Origin: Nitrincola alkalisediminis
Lineage (GTDB): Bacteria > Pseudomonadota > Gammaproteobacteria > Pseudomonadales > Balneatricaceae
Length of the DNA stretch: 64,000 bases
Reading direction: 5' to 3'
Assembly (NCBI RefSeq): GCF_009821115.1
Contig: NZ_VYTY01000006.1
Span: 124,001-188,000, forward strand
Shown here: one piece after another, positions 22,631 through 32,172 of the stretch
How positions within the stretch are numbered: the first letter of the stretch is position 1
Layout of the letters: every line of letters starts with the position of its first letter
Notes under the pieces: model-generated
Told to the model about the DNA's origin: nothing
The model's input: only the letters and a program-made list of their open reading frames with translations
The model's database searches: none
Program-made: the position numbers and the translations under genes

Positions 22631-22909
22631 GTGCCACGTTCACTGAAGAAAGGTCCATTTATCGACCTTCACCTGTTGAAGAAGGTAGAAGCTGCAATTG
22701 AAGCAAATGAAAAGCGCCCGATCAAGACTTGGTCTCGCCGCTCCACGGTTTTTCCAAACTTTGTGGGTTTGACAATTGCAGTACATAACGGCCGTCAACA
22801 TGTTCCAGTGTTTATCACTGAGGATATGGTCGGTCATAAATTAGGTGAGTTTGCTGCAACACGTACTTTCCGCGGTCATGCAGCCGACAAGAAGGCCAAA
22901 AAGAAGTAA
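22631..22909 (+). CDS. rpsS: 30S ribosomal protein S19
   Basis: 30S head protein bound with S13. 92 residues. [18 protein letters not shown] at the N terminus and [16 protein letters not shown] near the end. The start is GTG at 22631, with GGGG 9 bases upstream; the second residue is proline as usual in this family. Confidence 0.98.
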   Translation: MPRSLKKGPFIDLHLLKKVEAAIEANEKRPIKTWSRRSTVFPNFVGLTIAVHNGRQHVPVFITEDMVGHKLGEFAATRTFRGHAADKKAKKK

Positions 22910-22922
22910 GGGAGGTTAGATG

Positions 22923-23252
22923 ATGGAAATTGTCGCCAAGCATAAAGGCGCCCGCATCTCCGCCCAGAAGGCCCGTCTGGTCGCAGATCAGATCCGTGGT
23001 AAGTCTGTGGGCGAAGCTCTGGATATCCTGACATTCAGCAACAAGAAAGGTGCTGACTTAGTCAAGAAAGTTCTGGATTCTGCTATCGCAAACGCGGAGC
23101 ATAATGAAGGTGCTGATGTTGATGAATTGCGCGTTGCCGTGATTTTCGTTGACGAAGGTATGACTATGAAACGCATTCGGCCACGTGCTAAAGGACGCGC
23201 AGATCGTATCTGCAAGCGCACTTCGCACATCACTATTAAAGTGGCTGACTAA
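22923..23252 (+). CDS. rplV: 50S ribosomal protein L22
   Basis: Tunnel protein; its beta-hairpin narrows the exit tunnel with L4. 109 residues from the second of two consecutive ATG codons (22920 and 22923). The second was chosen because GGAGG at 22911-22915 is then 7 bases away rather than 4, and because [11 protein letters not shown] aligns end to end with E. coli [27 protein letters not shown] and [15 protein letters not shown] are family hallmarks. Confidence 0.97.
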   Translation: MEIVAKHKGARISAQKARLVADQIRGKSVGEALDILTFSNKKGADLVKKVLDSAIANAEHNEGADVDELRVAVIFVDEGMTMKRIRPRAKGRADRICKRTSHITIKVAD

Positions 23253-23278
23253 TTAACTGACGGCTAGGAGAGTTCGAT

Positions 23279-23962
23279 ATGGGTCAGAAGGTTAACCCTA
23301 CCGGTATACGCCTTGGTATCGTCAAAGACCATACATCAGTATGGTATGCGGACAAGTCAAGCTATGCCAATAAATTGCTGAACGATCTCAAGGTGCGTAG
23401 CTACCTTGAAGATAAGCTCAAAAATGCGTCTGTAAGTCGCATTGATATTGAGCGTCCGGCTCAGAATGCAAAAATCACTATTCATACTGCTCGTCCTGGT
23501 ATTGTAATTGGGAAGAAAGGTGAAGATGTTGAGGTGCTGCGCTCTGCTGTATCGGAAATGATGGGTGTGCCAGTTCACATCAACATCGAAGAAGTTCGTA
23601 AGCCAGATCTTGATGCTAAGTTAGTTGCGCAAAGCGTTGCTAGTCAGCTTGAGCGTCGTGTTATGTTCCGTCGTGCTATGAAGCGCGCGGTTCAAAATGC
23701 AATGCGTATCGGCGCAAAAGGCATCAAGATTCAGCTGGGTGGTCGTCTAGGTGGTGCAGAAATCGCGCGTTCGGAGTGGTATCGTGAAGGGCGTGTTCCG
23801 CTTCACACTCTCCGTGCAGATATTGACTATGCTACTTATGAAGCGCACACAACTTACGGTGTGATTGGCGTTAAAGTCTGGGTCTTCAAAGGTGAGATTC
23901 TTGGTGGTATCGAGCAGGTACGTGCTGAGAAAAATGCGCCTAAGAAGAAAGGAACTAAGTGA
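23279..23962 (+). CDS. rpsC: 30S ribosomal protein S3
   Basis: mRNA-entry protein of the 30S subunit with helicase function together with S4 and S5. 227 residues. The KH-2 RNA-binding domain contains [17 protein letters not shown] (about 64-80); the C-terminal domain has [20 protein letters not shown]. Start ATG 23279 after AGGAG. Confidence 0.98.
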   Translation: MGQKVNPTGIRLGIVKDHTSVWYADKSSYANKLLNDLKVRSYLEDKLKNASVSRIDIERPAQNAKITIHTARPGIVIGKKGEDVEVLRSAVSEMMGVPVHINIEEVRKPDLDAKLVAQSVASQLERRVMFRRAMKRAVQNAMRIGAKGIKIQLGGRLGGAEIARSEWYREGRVPLHTLRADIDYATYEAHTTYGVIGVKVWVFKGEILGGIEQVRAEKNAPKKKGTK

Positions 23963-23973
23963 GGTAAACGTCA

Positions 23974-24387
23974 ATGCTGCAACCGAAACGACTAAAGTAC
24001 CGCAAGGTGATGAAAGGCCGTAACCGCGGCCTAGCGCAGCGTGGCAGCAAGGTCAGCTTTGGTGAGTACGCTCTGAAGGCAACCGGTCGCGGTCGCATTA
24101 CAGCGCGTCAGATTGAAGCGGCTCGTCGTACTATGACGCGTCACGTAAAGCGTGGTGGTAAGATCTGGATTCGAGTGTTTCCAGACAAGCCGATTACAAC
24201 CAAGCCCCTTGAAGTACGTATGGGTAAAGGTAAGGGTAACGTAGAGTATTGGGTAGCACAGATCCAGCCAGGTAAAGTGCTGTTTGAAATCAGTGGTGTA
24301 AGCGAAGAGCTGGTCACTGAAGCATTTAACCTTGCTGCTGCTAAGTTACCTGTTTCTACAGTAATTGTTAAACGGACGGTGATGTAA
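23974..24387 (+). CDS. rplP: 50S ribosomal protein L16
   Basis: Organises A-site tRNA binding on the 50S subunit. 137 residues. [19 protein letters not shown] and [20 protein letters not shown]; the Arg in the [13 protein letters not shown] context, hydroxylated in E. coli, is retained. GAGG overlapping the rpsC stop serves as ribosome binding site. Stop overlaps the rpmC start (TAATG). Confidence 0.98.
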   Translation: MLQPKRLKYRKVMKGRNRGLAQRGSKVSFGEYALKATGRGRITARQIEAARRTMTRHVKRGGKIWIRVFPDKPITTKPLEVRMGKGKGNVEYWVAQIQPGKVLFEISGVSEELVTEAFNLAAAKLPVSTVIVKRTVM

Positions 24388-24578
24388 TGAAAGCTACTGA
24401 ACTGCGCGAAAAGTCCGTTGAAGAGCTTCAGCAAACTTTGCTGGGTCTTCTAAAGGATCAGTTTAATCTGCGCATGCAAAAAGCTACTGGCCAGTTGGCT
24501 CAGAATCACCTGGTAGGCCAGGTTCGTCGCGACATCGCTCGCGTCAAAACCCTACTTAACCAGAAGGCAGGTGTCTAA
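24387..24578 (+). CDS. rpmC: 50S ribosomal protein L29
   Basis: Small helical protein at the tunnel exit next to L23. 63 residues. [15 protein letters not shown] and [19 protein letters not shown] are typical. It shares one base with rplP before it and with rpsQ after it (TAATG both times), so the three are tightly coupled. Confidence 0.97.
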   Translation: MKATELREKSVEELQQTLLGLLKDQFNLRMQKATGQLAQNHLVGQVRRDIARVKTLLNQKAGV

Positions 24579-24874
24579 TGAGCGCAGAAAAACGTGTACG
24601 CACTGTCACCGGTACGGTAGTCAGTGACAAGATGGATAAAACCATCACAGTTCTGGTTGAGCGTAAAGAAAAGCATCCGATTTACGGAAAGTTTGTTCGT
24701 CGCTCCACCAAACTGCATGCTCATGATGAAAAGAATGAGTGCCGAGTTGGTGATGTTGTTACGATTGCGGAATCTCGTCCGTTGTCAAAAACAAAGACCT
24801 GGAACTTGGTTCAAATTCAAGAGAGCGCAAATAAAGCACTCTTAGAGATTGAAGAGCGTGCTGCAGAGGTGTAA
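24578..24874 (+). CDS. rpsQ: 30S ribosomal protein S17
   Basis: Primary 16S rRNA 5'-domain binder with an OB fold. 98 residues, about 10-14 longer than E. coli S17 because of an Ala/Glu-rich C-terminal tail ([15 protein letters not shown]). [18 protein letters not shown] and [19 protein letters not shown] mark the family. Last gene of the S10 operon by E. coli convention. Confidence 0.97.
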   Translation: MSAEKRVRTVTGTVVSDKMDKTITVLVERKEKHPIYGKFVRRSTKLHAHDEKNECRVGDVVTIAESRPLSKTKTWNLVQIQESANKALLEIEERAAEV

Positions 24875-24900
24875 TATAGTGCGCCTTTGCTCCATTGAAC

Positions 24901-24925
24901 TGATTGCTCGTTTATCGAGCAGTCA
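24901..24925 (+). promoter_or_regulatory. Hairpin at the S10/spc operon border
   Basis: In the 75-base gap between rpsQ and rplN, TGATTGCTCG 24901-24910 pairs with CGAGCAGTCA 24916-24925 with one T-G wobble and a 5-base loop. No T-run follows. In E. coli the spc operon starts in this gap; no convincing promoter was found here, so processing or stability is the likelier role. Confidence 0.5.
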
Positions 24926-24949
24926 GCATAACAGTTTGTGGGGTAGACC

Positions 24950-25318
24950 ATGATTCAGACTGAATCGATGCTTGATGTCGCCGACAACAGCGGCGCTAAG
25001 CGTGTGATGTGTATTAAGGTTCTTGGCGGCTCTCATCGTCGTTACGCGAGTGTTGGTGACATCATTAAAGTGACTGTCAAAGAAGCCATTCCTCGCGGTA
25101 AGGTGAAGAAAGGTCAAGTGCTTAAGGCTGTCGTAGTACGTACCCGTAAAGGTGTCCGTCGTCCGGATGGTTCAATCATCCGTTTCGATGTTAATTCAGC
25201 AGTTTTGTTGAATAACAACGGTGCTCCTATCGGGACTCGTATCTTCGGGCCAGTAACGCGTGAACTTCGCTCAGAGAAGTTCATGAAGATCATTTCCCTG
25301 GCGCCTGAAGTGCTCTGA
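24950..25318 (+). CDS. rplN: 50S ribosomal protein L14
   Basis: Intersubunit-bridge protein. 122 residues. [19 protein letters not shown] at the N terminus, [19 protein letters not shown] in the middle and [13 protein letters not shown] near the end are all standard. Start ATG 24950. It is followed by an unusually long 99-base spacer with a terminator-like hairpin. Confidence 0.98.
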   Translation: MIQTESMLDVADNSGAKRVMCIKVLGGSHRRYASVGDIIKVTVKEAIPRGKVKKGQVLKAVVVRTRKGVRRPDGSIIRFDVNSAVLLNNNGAPIGTRIFGPVTRELRSEKFMKIISLAPEVL

Positions 25319-25348
25319 AAATACTGCAATTGCAGATGTTTTCTTAAG

Positions 25349-25379
25349 AACGCCATGCCTTAACGGGTTTGGCGTTTTT
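25349..25379 (+). terminator. Terminator-like hairpin inside the spc operon (rplN-rplX)
   Basis: AACGCCA 25349-25355 pairs with TGGCGTT 25370-25376, with a 14-base loop that can partly pair, and T residues to 25379. A perfect 12-base palindrome CTGCAATTGCAG lies just upstream at 25324-25335. Because rplX onward must still be expressed, this is either a partial attenuator or an RNA processing site. Confidence 0.5.
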
Positions 25380-25417
25380 GAGCATGAGAGGGAGGCAGGA
25401 AAGGACAAGGTAATCAA

Positions 25418-25741
25418 ATGCGTAAAATTCGTCGTGATGATGAAATCATAGTTATTGCTGGTAAAGACAAGGGTAAACGCGGTAAAGTATCGCGCGTATT
25501 ATCTGATGATCGTCTGATCGTTTCAGGCATCAACATGATCAAAAAACATGTTAAGCCAAATCCAATGTTGGGTCAGCAGGGTGGTATTGTTGAGAAGGAA
25601 GCGTCTATCGCAACCTCCAACGTTGCTATTTTTAATCCTGCGACTGGCAAGGGTGATCGTGTAGGCTTTAAGAAGCTCGAAGACGGCACCAAAGTTCGCT
25701 TCTACAAGTCTAACGGCGAAATCGTCGTTGGTGATAAGTGA
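25418..25741 (+). CDS. rplX: 50S ribosomal protein L24
   Basis: Assembly-initiating 50S protein with a KOW motif ([18 protein letters not shown], about 11-28). 107 residues. [23 protein letters not shown] is the conserved rRNA-contact loop. Start ATG 25418 with an AAGG-containing upstream region. rplE follows after 14 bases. Confidence 0.97.
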   Translation: MRKIRRDDEIIVIAGKDKGKRGKVSRVLSDDRLIVSGINMIKKHVKPNPMLGQQGGIVEKEASIATSNVAIFNPATGKGDRVGFKKLEDGTKVRFYKSNGEIVVGDK

Positions 25742-25755
25742 GAGAGGTTGGTGCA

Positions 25756-26295
25756 ATGTCTAGATTAAAAGCGCTATACGAAAACGAAATCAAAGTTAAG
25801 TTAAAAGAAGAGCTGAATAGCCCTAATATCATGGCTGTTCCACGTGTTACCAAAATCACTTTGAACATGGGTGTTGGTGAGGCGCTTGGCGACAAGAAGC
25901 AGCTTGAAAATGCTGTTGCTGATATGACAGCAATCGCAGGTCAAAAACCGATCGTTACTCTTGCTCGCAAGTCTATTGCTGGCTTTAAAGTTCGTGAAGG
26001 CTGGCCTATCGGTTGCAAAGTAACCCTGCGCGGTGAGCGTATGTGGGAATTCCTTGATCGCTTGGTTGATATCTCTATTCCGCGTATTCGTGACTTCCGT
26101 GGTCTTAACCCTAAGTCATTTGACGGTCGTGGTAACTACAGCATGGGCGTAAAAGAGCAGATCATCTTCCCAGAAATCGATTACGATAAAGTCGATAAGA
26201 TTCGTGGTCTTGATATTACTATCACGACAACGGCTCAAACGAATGATGAAGGTCGTGCTCTGTTGACTGCCTTGCAGTTTCCGTTCCGTAAATAA
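25756..26295 (+). CDS. rplE: 50S ribosomal protein L5
   Basis: 5S rRNA-binding protein that touches P-site tRNA. 179 residues from ATG 25756 ([13 protein letters not shown]), preceded by GAGAGG; the frame extends a few codons into the rplX end but without a fitting start. [27 protein letters not shown] and [17 protein letters not shown] are conserved. In E. coli S8 represses the spc operon around this gene; no S8 site was identified here. Confidence 0.98.
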   Translation: MSRLKALYENEIKVKLKEELNSPNIMAVPRVTKITLNMGVGEALGDKKQLENAVADMTAIAGQKPIVTLARKSIAGFKVREGWPIGCKVTLRGERMWEFLDRLVDISIPRIRDFRGLNPKSFDGRGNYSMGVKEQIIFPEIDYDKVDKIRGLDITITTTAQTNDEGRALLTALQFPFRK

Positions 26296-26310
26296 TTCAA
26301 GGGTAGACTA

Positions 26311-26616
26311 ATGGCTAAAACATCCATGAAAAACCGTGAGTATAAGCGCGAACAAACAGTTGCAAAATATGCAACTAAGCGCGCTGCACTCAAGGCAATA
26401 ATCGCTAACCCAGCAAGCACTGATGAAGCGCGCTGGGAAGCACAGATTTCGCTGCAGAAATTGCCGCGTGATGCAAGTCCAGTACGTCAAGTTCGTCGTT
26501 GCCAAATCACAGGTCGTCCACACGGTGTATACCGTAAGTTCGGCTTGTCACGCATCAAACTGCGTGAAGCTGCGATGCGCGGTGATGTTCCTGGTTTGAA
26601 AAAGGCAAGCTGGTAA
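26311..26616 (+). CDS. rpsN: 30S ribosomal protein S14, zinc-free type
   Basis: Late-assembly 30S head protein. 101 residues, the long form; the CxxC pairs of the short zinc-binding form are missing. [13 protein letters not shown], then [20 protein letters not shown] and [20 protein letters not shown]. Start ATG 26311 after AAGGG. Confidence 0.98.
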   Translation: MAKTSMKNREYKREQTVAKYATKRAALKAIIANPASTDEARWEAQISLQKLPRDASPVRQVRRCQITGRPHGVYRKFGLSRIKLREAAMRGDVPGLKKASW

Positions 26617-26645
26617 GCTTGTAAACGGTAAGCACGGTGGTCTGG

Positions 26646-26667
26646 GCAAAAAAAATCCGTTTTTTGC
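26646..26667 (+). other. A/T hairpin in the rpsN-rpsH spacer
   Basis: In the 87-base gap, GCAAAAAA 26646-26653 pairs with TTTTTTGC 26660-26667 across a 6-base loop. Flanking CGGTG and CACCG segments can extend it. No downstream T-run beyond the stem itself. Function unknown; on the upper strand the T6 arm could cause pausing. Confidence 0.4.
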
Positions 26668-26703
26668 TACCGCACCGCGCTGCACATTTGAGGAAATATA
26701 AGC

Positions 26704-27096
26704 ATGAGTATGCAAGATACCCTCGCGGATATGTTTACACGTATTCGTAATGGTAATATGGCTGAAAAGTCAGCAGTCTCTATGCCTTCTTCCAAGCAGA
26801 AAGTTGCTGTTGCAAAGGTTCTGAAGGATGAAGGTTATATTGCTGACTTCAAAGTTGAAGGTGATGTAAAGCCTGTTTTGAGCATTGAGCTCAAGTACTT
26901 TGAAGGCAAGCCGGTAATTGAGCAGATTAAGCGCGTAAGTCGCCCAAGTCTTCGTATTTACCGTCACGTTTCTAAGTTGCCAAAGGTGTCTGATGGCTTA
27001 GGTATTGCCATCATTTCAACCAGCAAGGGTGTAATGACCGATCGTGCCGCTCGTGAAGCGGGTGTCGGTGGTGAAGTTATCTGTACGGTATTCTAA
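26704..27096 (+). CDS. rpsH: 30S ribosomal protein S8
   Basis: Primary 16S rRNA central-domain binder and, in E. coli, repressor of the spc operon. 130 residues. [16 protein letters not shown] at the start, the [25 protein letters not shown]-terminal domain, ending GGEVICTVF. Start ATG 26704 (GAGGAA upstream); ATG 26710 is an alternative that would remove two residues. Confidence 0.98.
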   Translation: MSMQDTLADMFTRIRNGNMAEKSAVSMPSSKQKVAVAKVLKDEGYIADFKVEGDVKPVLSIELKYFEGKPVIEQIKRVSRPSLRIYRHVSKLPKVSDGLGIAIISTSKGVMTDRAAREAGVGGEVICTVF

Positions 27097-27106
27097 GGGG
27101 AGTTCT

Positions 27107-27640
27107 ATGTCACGTATTGCCAAGAACCCCGTAGTGATTCCAGCTGGTGTTGAGATTCAAATCAATGGTCAGCAGATTACTACCAAGGGTGCCAAAGGAC
27201 AGTTAAATTTAACCGTTCATCCTTCTGTAAGCTTAGAGCAAGTCGATGGTAAGTTAACCTTTGCCGCTCGTGATGGAAGCAAGCAGTCAATTGCGCTTTC
27301 TGGTACGACGCGTGCCTTAGTCAACAACATGGTTGTTGGTGTGAATGAAGGTTTCCAGAAAACCATGCAGTTGATCGGTGTTGGTTACCGCGCTGCAGCT
27401 AAAGGTAATGTTCTCAACCTTACACTTGGCTTCTCTCATCCTATAGATTATGAACTGCCTGAAGGTGTATCAGCTGAAACACCAAACAACACGACAATTA
27501 TCTTGTCTGGTTCAGATAAGCAAAAAGTCGGTCAGGTTGCAGCTGAAATTCGCGCGTTCCGTCCACCAGAGCCTTATAAAGGTAAAGGGGTTCGCTACGC
27601 TGATGAACAAGTACGCCGTAAAGAGGCTAAGAAGAAGTAA
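27107..27640 (+). CDS. rplF: 50S ribosomal protein L6
   Basis: Stalk-base protein. 177 residues from ATG 27107 ([16 protein letters not shown]), preceded by AAGGGGAG; the longer open frame upstream overlaps rpsH. Two similar domains are visible; the second ends [19 protein letters not shown], the family signature. Confidence 0.98.
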   Translation: MSRIAKNPVVIPAGVEIQINGQQITTKGAKGQLNLTVHPSVSLEQVDGKLTFAARDGSKQSIALSGTTRALVNNMVVGVNEGFQKTMQLIGVGYRAAAKGNVLNLTLGFSHPIDYELPEGVSAETPNNTTIILSGSDKQKVGQVAAEIRAFRPPEPYKGKGVRYADEQVRRKEAKKK

Positions 27641-27649
27641 GGCTGGGTC

Positions 27650-28000
27650 ATGAACGAAAAAAATCAAGCTAGAATTCGTCGTGCGCGTCGCTCTCGCCTT
27701 AAAATGCGTGAACTCGGTGCAGTACGTCTGTGCGTAAATCGCACTCCGCGTCATATCTATGCGCAAATCATCTCTGAAGATGGTTCTAAAGTTATTGCGG
27801 CCGCCTCAACTATTGAGAAAGACCTGCGTGTTGGTGCTACTGGCAACATTGCAGCTGCTCGTAAAATTGGCGAACTGATTGCAGATCGTGCCAAAGCTGC
27901 TGGTGTTACTAAAGTTGCTTTCGATCGTTCTGGTTATAAATACCATGGCCGAGTTCAGGCTTTGGCTGAGGGCGCCCGCGAAGGCGGCCTGGAATTCTAA
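27650..28000 (+). CDS. rplR: 50S ribosomal protein L18
   Basis: 5S rRNA-binding protein of the central protuberance. 116 residues. A basic N terminus ([16 protein letters not shown]), [15 protein letters not shown], and the C terminus [20 protein letters not shown]. Start ATG 27650, 9 bases after the rplF stop. Confidence 0.98.
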   Translation: MNEKNQARIRRARRSRLKMRELGAVRLCVNRTPRHIYAQIISEDGSKVIAAASTIEKDLRVGATGNIAAARKIGELIADRAKAAGVTKVAFDRSGYKYHGRVQALAEGAREGGLEF

Positions 28001-28012
28001 AGGTTTCTTAAT

Positions 28013-28516
28013 ATGGCAAATCACGAACAGAAAGACGGTGAACTCCAGGAGAGACTGGTCCAGGTTAACCGTGTTGCAAAAGTTGTGAAGGGCGGACGTA
28101 TATTCGGTTTCACAGCTCTGACTGTAGTCGGTGACGGCAATGGCCGTATCGGTTTTGGTCGCGGCAAGGCGCGTGAAGTTCCTGTTGCAATTCAAAAAGC
28201 AATGGAACAGGCTCGTCGTAATATGGTGAGCGTGTCTTTAAATGGTCATACTTTGCAGTACCCAGTTAAAGCGCGTCATGGTGCTTCACGCGTTTATATG
28301 CAACCAGCATCTGAAGGTACAGGTATCATCGCCGGTGGTGCGATGCGTGCTGTCCTTGAGCTTGCAGGTGTGCAGAACGTATTGGCAAAATGCTATGGTT
28401 CAACGAACCCTGTAAACGTTGTTCGTGCAACAGTGAACGGTCTTTCTTCAATGAAAGCACCTGAAGATATTGCAGCGAAGCGTGGCAAGTCTGTTGACGA
28501 GATCCTGGGGAACTAA
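28013..28516 (+). CDS. rpsE: 30S ribosomal protein S5
   Basis: 30S protein influencing fidelity and mRNA entry. 167 residues. [39 protein letters not shown], and [16 protein letters not shown]. The spectinomycin loop near VKGGRIFGF shows no deletion. Start ATG 28013 after AAAGG. Confidence 0.98.
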   Translation: MANHEQKDGELQERLVQVNRVAKVVKGGRIFGFTALTVVGDGNGRIGFGRGKAREVPVAIQKAMEQARRNMVSVSLNGHTLQYPVKARHGASRVYMQPASEGTGIIAGGAMRAVLELAGVQNVLAKCYGSTNPVNVVRATVNGLSSMKAPEDIAAKRGKSVDEILGN

Positions 28517-28519
28517 GCG

Positions 28520-28702
28520 ATGTCAAATAAAATCAAAGTTACCCTATACCGCAGCACGATTGGTAAGTTGCCAGCACATAAGTTGTGCGTAAAGGGGTTA
28601 GGTCTGCGCCGTATCGGTCACGTAGTTGAGGTAGAAGATACCCCTTCTGTGCGCGGTATGATCAACAAAGTTAACTACATGGTTCGTGTTGTTAGCGAGT
28701 AA
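28520..28702 (+). CDS. rpmD: 50S ribosomal protein L30
   Basis: Small 23S-binding protein. 60 residues. [17 protein letters not shown] and [19 protein letters not shown] are typical. Start ATG 28520, 3 bases after the rpsE stop; GGGG inside the rpsE end is the likely ribosome binding site. Confidence 0.97.
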   Translation: MSNKIKVTLYRSTIGKLPAHKLCVKGLGLRRIGHVVEVEDTPSVRGMINKVNYMVRVVSE

Positions 28703-28715
28703 TAGGAGTAACCCT

Positions 28716-29150
28716 ATGCGTTTGAATACATTACGCCCGGGTGCTGGTGCCAAGCAGGCTCCAAAGCGCGTTGGTCGCGGTATCGGTTCCGGTCTTGGAA
28801 AAACTTGTGGTCGCGGTCACAAGGGTCTTAAATCCCGCTCCGGCGGAAGCGTAAATCCAGGTTTTGAAGGCGGTCAGATGCCAATTCATCGCCGTCTGCC
28901 AAAATTTGGTTTTACTTCACGTAAATCACGCTATGTAGCTGAAGTTCGTTTAAATGAACTAAGCAGCATGAATGTTGAGTTGATCAACATCGATGCGCTT
29001 AAAGCAGCAGATGTTATTAAGCAGGAAATTAAAACTGTTCGTATCATTCTGTCTGGTGAGATCACTAAGCCAGTCACTCTAAGTGGACTTAAAGTCACTA
29101 AAGGTGCTCAGGCTGCGATTGAAGCTGCAGGCGGTAAAGTCGAGGCGTAA
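28716..29150 (+). CDS. rplO: 50S ribosomal protein L15
   Basis: Late 50S assembly protein with a long glycine-rich N-terminal extension. 144 residues from ATG 28716 ([16 protein letters not shown]) with AGGAG upstream. [18 protein letters not shown] and [18 protein letters not shown] are conserved. Its TAA directly abuts the secY ATG. Confidence 0.98.
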   Translation: MRLNTLRPGAGAKQAPKRVGRGIGSGLGKTCGRGHKGLKSRSGGSVNPGFEGGQMPIHRRLPKFGFTSRKSRYVAEVRLNELSSMNVELINIDALKAADVIKQEIKTVRIILSGEITKPVTLSGLKVTKGAQAAIEAAGGKVEA

Positions 29151-30476
29151 ATGGCAAAGCAAGGGCAAATACCGGCAGGAAGGCAAAATGGTTTAGGGGA
29201 GCTTTGGGCTCGTCTTAGATTCGTTTTGATTGCGATCATTGTTTACCGTATAGGGGCTCATATTCCTGTACCCGGTATTAACCCTGATCGTCTTGCTGCA
29301 TTGTTTGATCAGAACCAGGGAACGATCCTGAGTCTTTTCAATATGTTTTCAGGTGGCGCTTTAGAGCGTATGAGTATTCTCGCATTGGGTGTTATGCCCT
29401 ACATTTCTGCATCTATTATTATGCAGTTAATGACGGCGGTGAGTCCTACACTTGAGCAGTTGAAGAAGGAGGGAGAGTCAGGTCGGCGCAAAATTAATCA
29501 GTACACCCGTTATGGTACGGTTGTATTGGCAACTATCCAAGCATTTGGTATGTCTGTAGGGCTTGCCAGTCAAGGGGTTGCGTTTGCTGCTGATTTTAGT
29601 TTCTACTTCGTTGCGGTTGTTACTTTTGTTTCCGGAGCTGTGTTTTTGATGTGGCTTGGTGAGCAAGTAACTGAGCGAGGCATAGGTAACGGTATTTCAA
29701 TTCTGATCTTTGCTGGTATCGTTGCAGGTCTGCCAAGTGCTATTGGCCAGTCTTTCGAGGCGGCTAGACAAGGTGATCTCAATATCTTTGCTTTGCTGTT
29801 GATTGCGGTACTTGCAATGGCTACCGTTGCGTTTGTTGTGTTTATGGAGCGTGCTCAGCGTCGCATCACTATAAACTATGCAAAGCGTCAGCAAGGGCGT
29901 CGTGTTTACGCCGCTCAAAGTAGTCATCTGCCTTTAAAAGTGAACATGGCGGGTGTAATTCCACCAATCTTCGCATCGAGTATTCTTCTGTTTCCTGCAT
30001 CAATGGGGCAGTGGTTTGGTCAAAGTGAAGGAATGGATTGGCTGCAGGATATGGCTTTGGCCTTGGGTCCAGGGCAGCCTTTGCATATTTTGCTTTTTGG
30101 TATTGCAATTATATTCTTCTGCTACTTCTATACGGCTCTTATGTTTAATCCAAAAGAAGTGGCTGATAACCTGAAAAAATCAGGTGCATTTATTCCAGGA
30201 ATTCGTCCTGGTGAACAGTCAGCCCGCTATATCGACACTGTGCTTTCGCGTCTTACTTTGTTTGGTGCTTTGTACATCACGGCTGTATCACTAATGCCCC
30301 AGTTTTTGGTGGTGGCTTGGAACATACCGTTCTATTTCGGTGGTACATCATTGTTGATCGTTGTTGTAGTGGTTATGGACTTTATGGCTCAGGTGCAATC
30401 ACACTTGATGTCTCACCAGTATGAGTCCCTGATGAAGAAATCAAATCTTAAGGGCGGCGCAGGTTTGCTGCGCTAA
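29151..30476 (+). CDS. secY: Preprotein translocase subunit SecY
   Basis: The protein-conducting channel of the inner membrane. 441 residues with ten hydrophobic segments. [14 protein letters not shown] after helix 1 and the plug region with [21 protein letters not shown] are present, as are the cytoplasmic loops with [20 protein letters not shown] and the pore helix region [16 protein letters not shown]. Start ATG 29151 with no gap after rplO, so translation is coupled. Confidence 0.98.
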   Translation: MAKQGQIPAGRQNGLGELWARLRFVLIAIIVYRIGAHIPVPGINPDRLAALFDQNQGTILSLFNMFSGGALERMSILALGVMPYISASIIMQLMTAVSPTLEQLKKEGESGRRKINQYTRYGTVVLATIQAFGMSVGLASQGVAFAADFSFYFVAVVTFVSGAVFLMWLGEQVTERGIGNGISILIFAGIVAGLPSAIGQSFEAARQGDLNIFALLLIAVLAMATVAFVVFMERAQRRITINYAKRQQGRRVYAAQSSHLPLKVNMAGVIPPIFASSILLFPASMGQWFGQSEGMDWLQDMALALGPGQPLHILLFGIAIIFFCYFYTALMFNPKEVADNLKKSGAFIPGIRPGEQSARYIDTVLSRLTLFGALYITAVSLMPQFLVVAWNIPFYFGGTSLLIVVVVVMDFMAQVQSHLMSHQYESLMKKSNLKGGAGLLR

Positions 30477-30494
30477 GCTCGATTGAGGTGGATC

Positions 30495-30611
30495 ATGAAA
30501 GTACGCGCGTCTGTTAAAAAGATTTGCCGTAACTGCAAGATCGTACGTCGCAACGGTTCCGTGCGCGTGATCTGCAAAGTTGAACCAAGACATAAACAAC
30601 GTCAAGGTTAA
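30495..30611 (+). CDS. rpmJ: 50S ribosomal protein L36, zinc-binding form
   Basis: A 38-residue protein between secY and rpsM, start ATG 30495 after GAGGTG, stop TAA 30609-30611. It reads [19 protein letters not shown] and onward, with the zinc ligands C11, C14, C27 and H33 complete, so it is the zinc-containing (C+) type. A zinc-free paralogue, if any, would lie elsewhere in the genome. Confidence 0.96.
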   Translation: MKVRASVKKICRNCKIVRRNGSVRVICKVEPRHKQRQG

Positions 30612-30643
30612 CAAAGTAATATATGGCCGTGGGGGCCGCAGGG

Positions 30644-30672
30644 TTGATTTATTTTTAACCAGAGTGTATTAT
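30644..30672 (+). promoter_or_regulatory. Predicted promoter of the alpha operon
   Basis: TTGATT 30644-30649 and TATTAT 30667-30672 with a 17-base spacer, 74 bases before rpsM. The -10 box is 5 of 6 and the -35 box 4 of 6 to consensus. It lies in the only sizeable gap between rpmJ and rpsM, where transcription of rpsM-rpsK-rpsD-rpoA-rplQ would be expected to start or be boosted. Confidence 0.55.
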
Positions 30673-30695
30673 TGCGCGCCTTCCACGAACAAATG

Positions 30696-30724
30696 AATGA
30701 TAAGACTCTATCATTGTGATAGAG
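30696..30724 (+). promoter_or_regulatory. Alpha-operon leader with interlocking stems, candidate S4 operator
   Basis: AATGATA 30696-30702 pairs with TATCATT 30709-30715, and CTCTATCA 30706-30713 pairs with TGATAGAG 30717-30724. The stems share bases, so either they alternate or CTC in the first loop pairs with GAG 30722-30724 to give a pseudoknot. The element ends 21 bases before the rpsM start. In E. coli S4 represses this operon by binding a leader pseudoknot around the rpsM start; the analogy is inference. Confidence 0.5.
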
Positions 30725-30745
30725 CATTAATATGGAGTACATTGA

Positions 30746-31102
30746 ATGGCCCGTATAGCTGGCGTCAATATTCCTGACAATAAGCATGCGGTAATTTCTC
30801 TGACTTACATTTACGGGATCGGCCGCACCACTGCTAAACAAATCTGTTCAGCAGTTGGTATTGATCCAAGCGTAAAGATCGGTGATCTGTCTGAAGAACA
30901 GCTCGATAATGTTCGTGGTGAAATTACCAAGTTGACAGTTGAAGGTGACCTTCGTCGTGAAGTCAACATGAACATCAAGCGTCTTATGGATCTTGGTTGT
31001 TTCCGTGGTCTGCGTCATCGTCGTAACCTTCCGGTTCGCGGTCAGCGCAGCAAAACGAATGCACGTACCCGTAAAGGTCCGCGCAAGCCGATCCGTAAGT
31101 AA
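30746..31102 (+). CDS. rpsM: 30S ribosomal protein S13
   Basis: 30S head protein bridging to L5 and P-site tRNA. 118 residues. [33 protein letters not shown], and the basic C-terminal tail [20 protein letters not shown]. Start ATG 30746 with TGGAG upstream. First gene of the alpha operon. Confidence 0.98.
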   Translation: MARIAGVNIPDNKHAVISLTYIYGIGRTTAKQICSAVGIDPSVKIGDLSEEQLDNVRGEITKLTVEGDLRREVNMNIKRLMDLGCFRGLRHRRNLPVRGQRSKTNARTRKGPRKPIRK

Positions 31103-31121
31103 GCGATAGGAATTCCCGAAT

Positions 31122-31511
31122 ATGGCTAAGCCAGGTAATCGCACTCGTAAAAAAGTTAAAAAGCAAGTTGCTGATGGGCTCGCGCACATCCATGCTTCTT
31201 TCAATAACACAATTGTTACCATTACCGATCGTCAAGGAAATGCACTTTCTTGGGCGACTTCTGGTGGTTCCGGTTTCCGTGGTTCGCGTAAAAGTACGCC
31301 TTTCGCTGCTCAGGTAGCGGCTGAGCGTGCTGGTCAGGCAGCTTTGGAATACGGACTTAAGAATCTCGACGTGTTTGTAAAGGGTCCAGGACCTGGTCGT
31401 GAATCTGCTGTTCGCGCCTTGAATGGTTGTGGCTACAAAATTACAAATATTACGGACGTAACACCTATTCCTCATAATGGTTGTCGTCCACCGAAAAAAC
31501 GTCGCGTTTAA
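31122..31511 (+). CDS. rpsK: 30S ribosomal protein S11
   Basis: Platform protein next to the mRNA 3' region. 129 residues. [35 protein letters not shown] and the C-terminal [16 protein letters not shown] are canonical, including the Asn-Gly pair that forms isoaspartate in E. coli. Start ATG 31122, TAGGAA upstream. Confidence 0.98.
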   Translation: MAKPGNRTRKKVKKQVADGLAHIHASFNNTIVTITDRQGNALSWATSGGSGFRGSRKSTPFAAQVAAERAGQAALEYGLKNLDVFVKGPGPGRESAVRALNGCGYKITNITDVTPIPHNGCRPPKKRRV

Positions 31512-31526
31512 TCAGGAGACGGTATA

Positions 31527-32147
31527 ATGGCTCGTTATCTTGGACCTAAGTGCAAGCTGTCCCGTCGTGAAGGAACAGATCTCTTTTTGAAGAGTGGTGT
31601 TCGCGCGCTAGACAGTAAGTGCAAAGCTGAAGTTGTTCCCGGTGTGCATGGTGCACGCCGCGGCCGTTTGTCCGAATACGGTTTACAGCTTCGCGAAAAA
31701 CAAAAAGTACGTCGTATTTACGGTGTACTGGAGCGTCAGTTCCGCGGTTATTACAAAGAAGCCGCGCGTCGTAAAGGCGCGACTGGTGAGTTGTTGTTAC
31801 AGTTGTTAGAAGGCCGTCTAGACAATGTTGTCTACCGCATGGGCTTTGGTTCAACACGTGCAGAAGCTCGTCAGGTTGTTTCTCATCGTCAGATCACTGT
31901 TAACGGTCAAGTTGTAAATATCCCGTCTTACCAAGTAAGTGCTGGTGATAAAATTGCTGTCCGTGAGAAGTCTAAAAACCAACTCCGTATCAAGCATGCG
32001 CTTGAGTTGGCAGCACAACGCGCACCTGTTGAATGGGTGAGTGTTGATGCAAGCAAGATGGAAGGTGAGTTCAAGGCACTTCCTGAGCGTAGTGACTTGG
32101 CTTCTGACATCAACGAGCATCTGATCGTCGAGCTTTACTCGAAGTAA
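31527..32147 (+). CDS. rpsD: 30S ribosomal protein S4
   Basis: Nucleates 30S assembly and, in E. coli, represses the alpha operon. 206 residues. [19 protein letters not shown], an S4 RNA-binding domain starting [19 protein letters not shown] (about 94-112), and the C terminus LIVELYSK. Start ATG 31527 after AGGAG. Confidence 0.98.
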   Translation: MARYLGPKCKLSRREGTDLFLKSGVRALDSKCKAEVVPGVHGARRGRLSEYGLQLREKQKVRRIYGVLERQFRGYYKEAARRKGATGELLLQLLEGRLDNVVYRMGFGSTRAEARQVVSHRQITVNGQVVNIPSYQVSAGDKIAVREKSKNQLRIKHALELAAQRAPVEWVSVDASKMEGEFKALPERSDLASDINEHLIVELYSK

Positions 32148-32172
32148 TTGTTGAACAGAGACTGGTGGAACT

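Noticed and set aside
25742..25870. S8 translational operator at the start of rplE
   Set aside because: I looked for the 16S-like S8 binding helix near the rplX-rplE junction but could not identify a convincing structure by eye.
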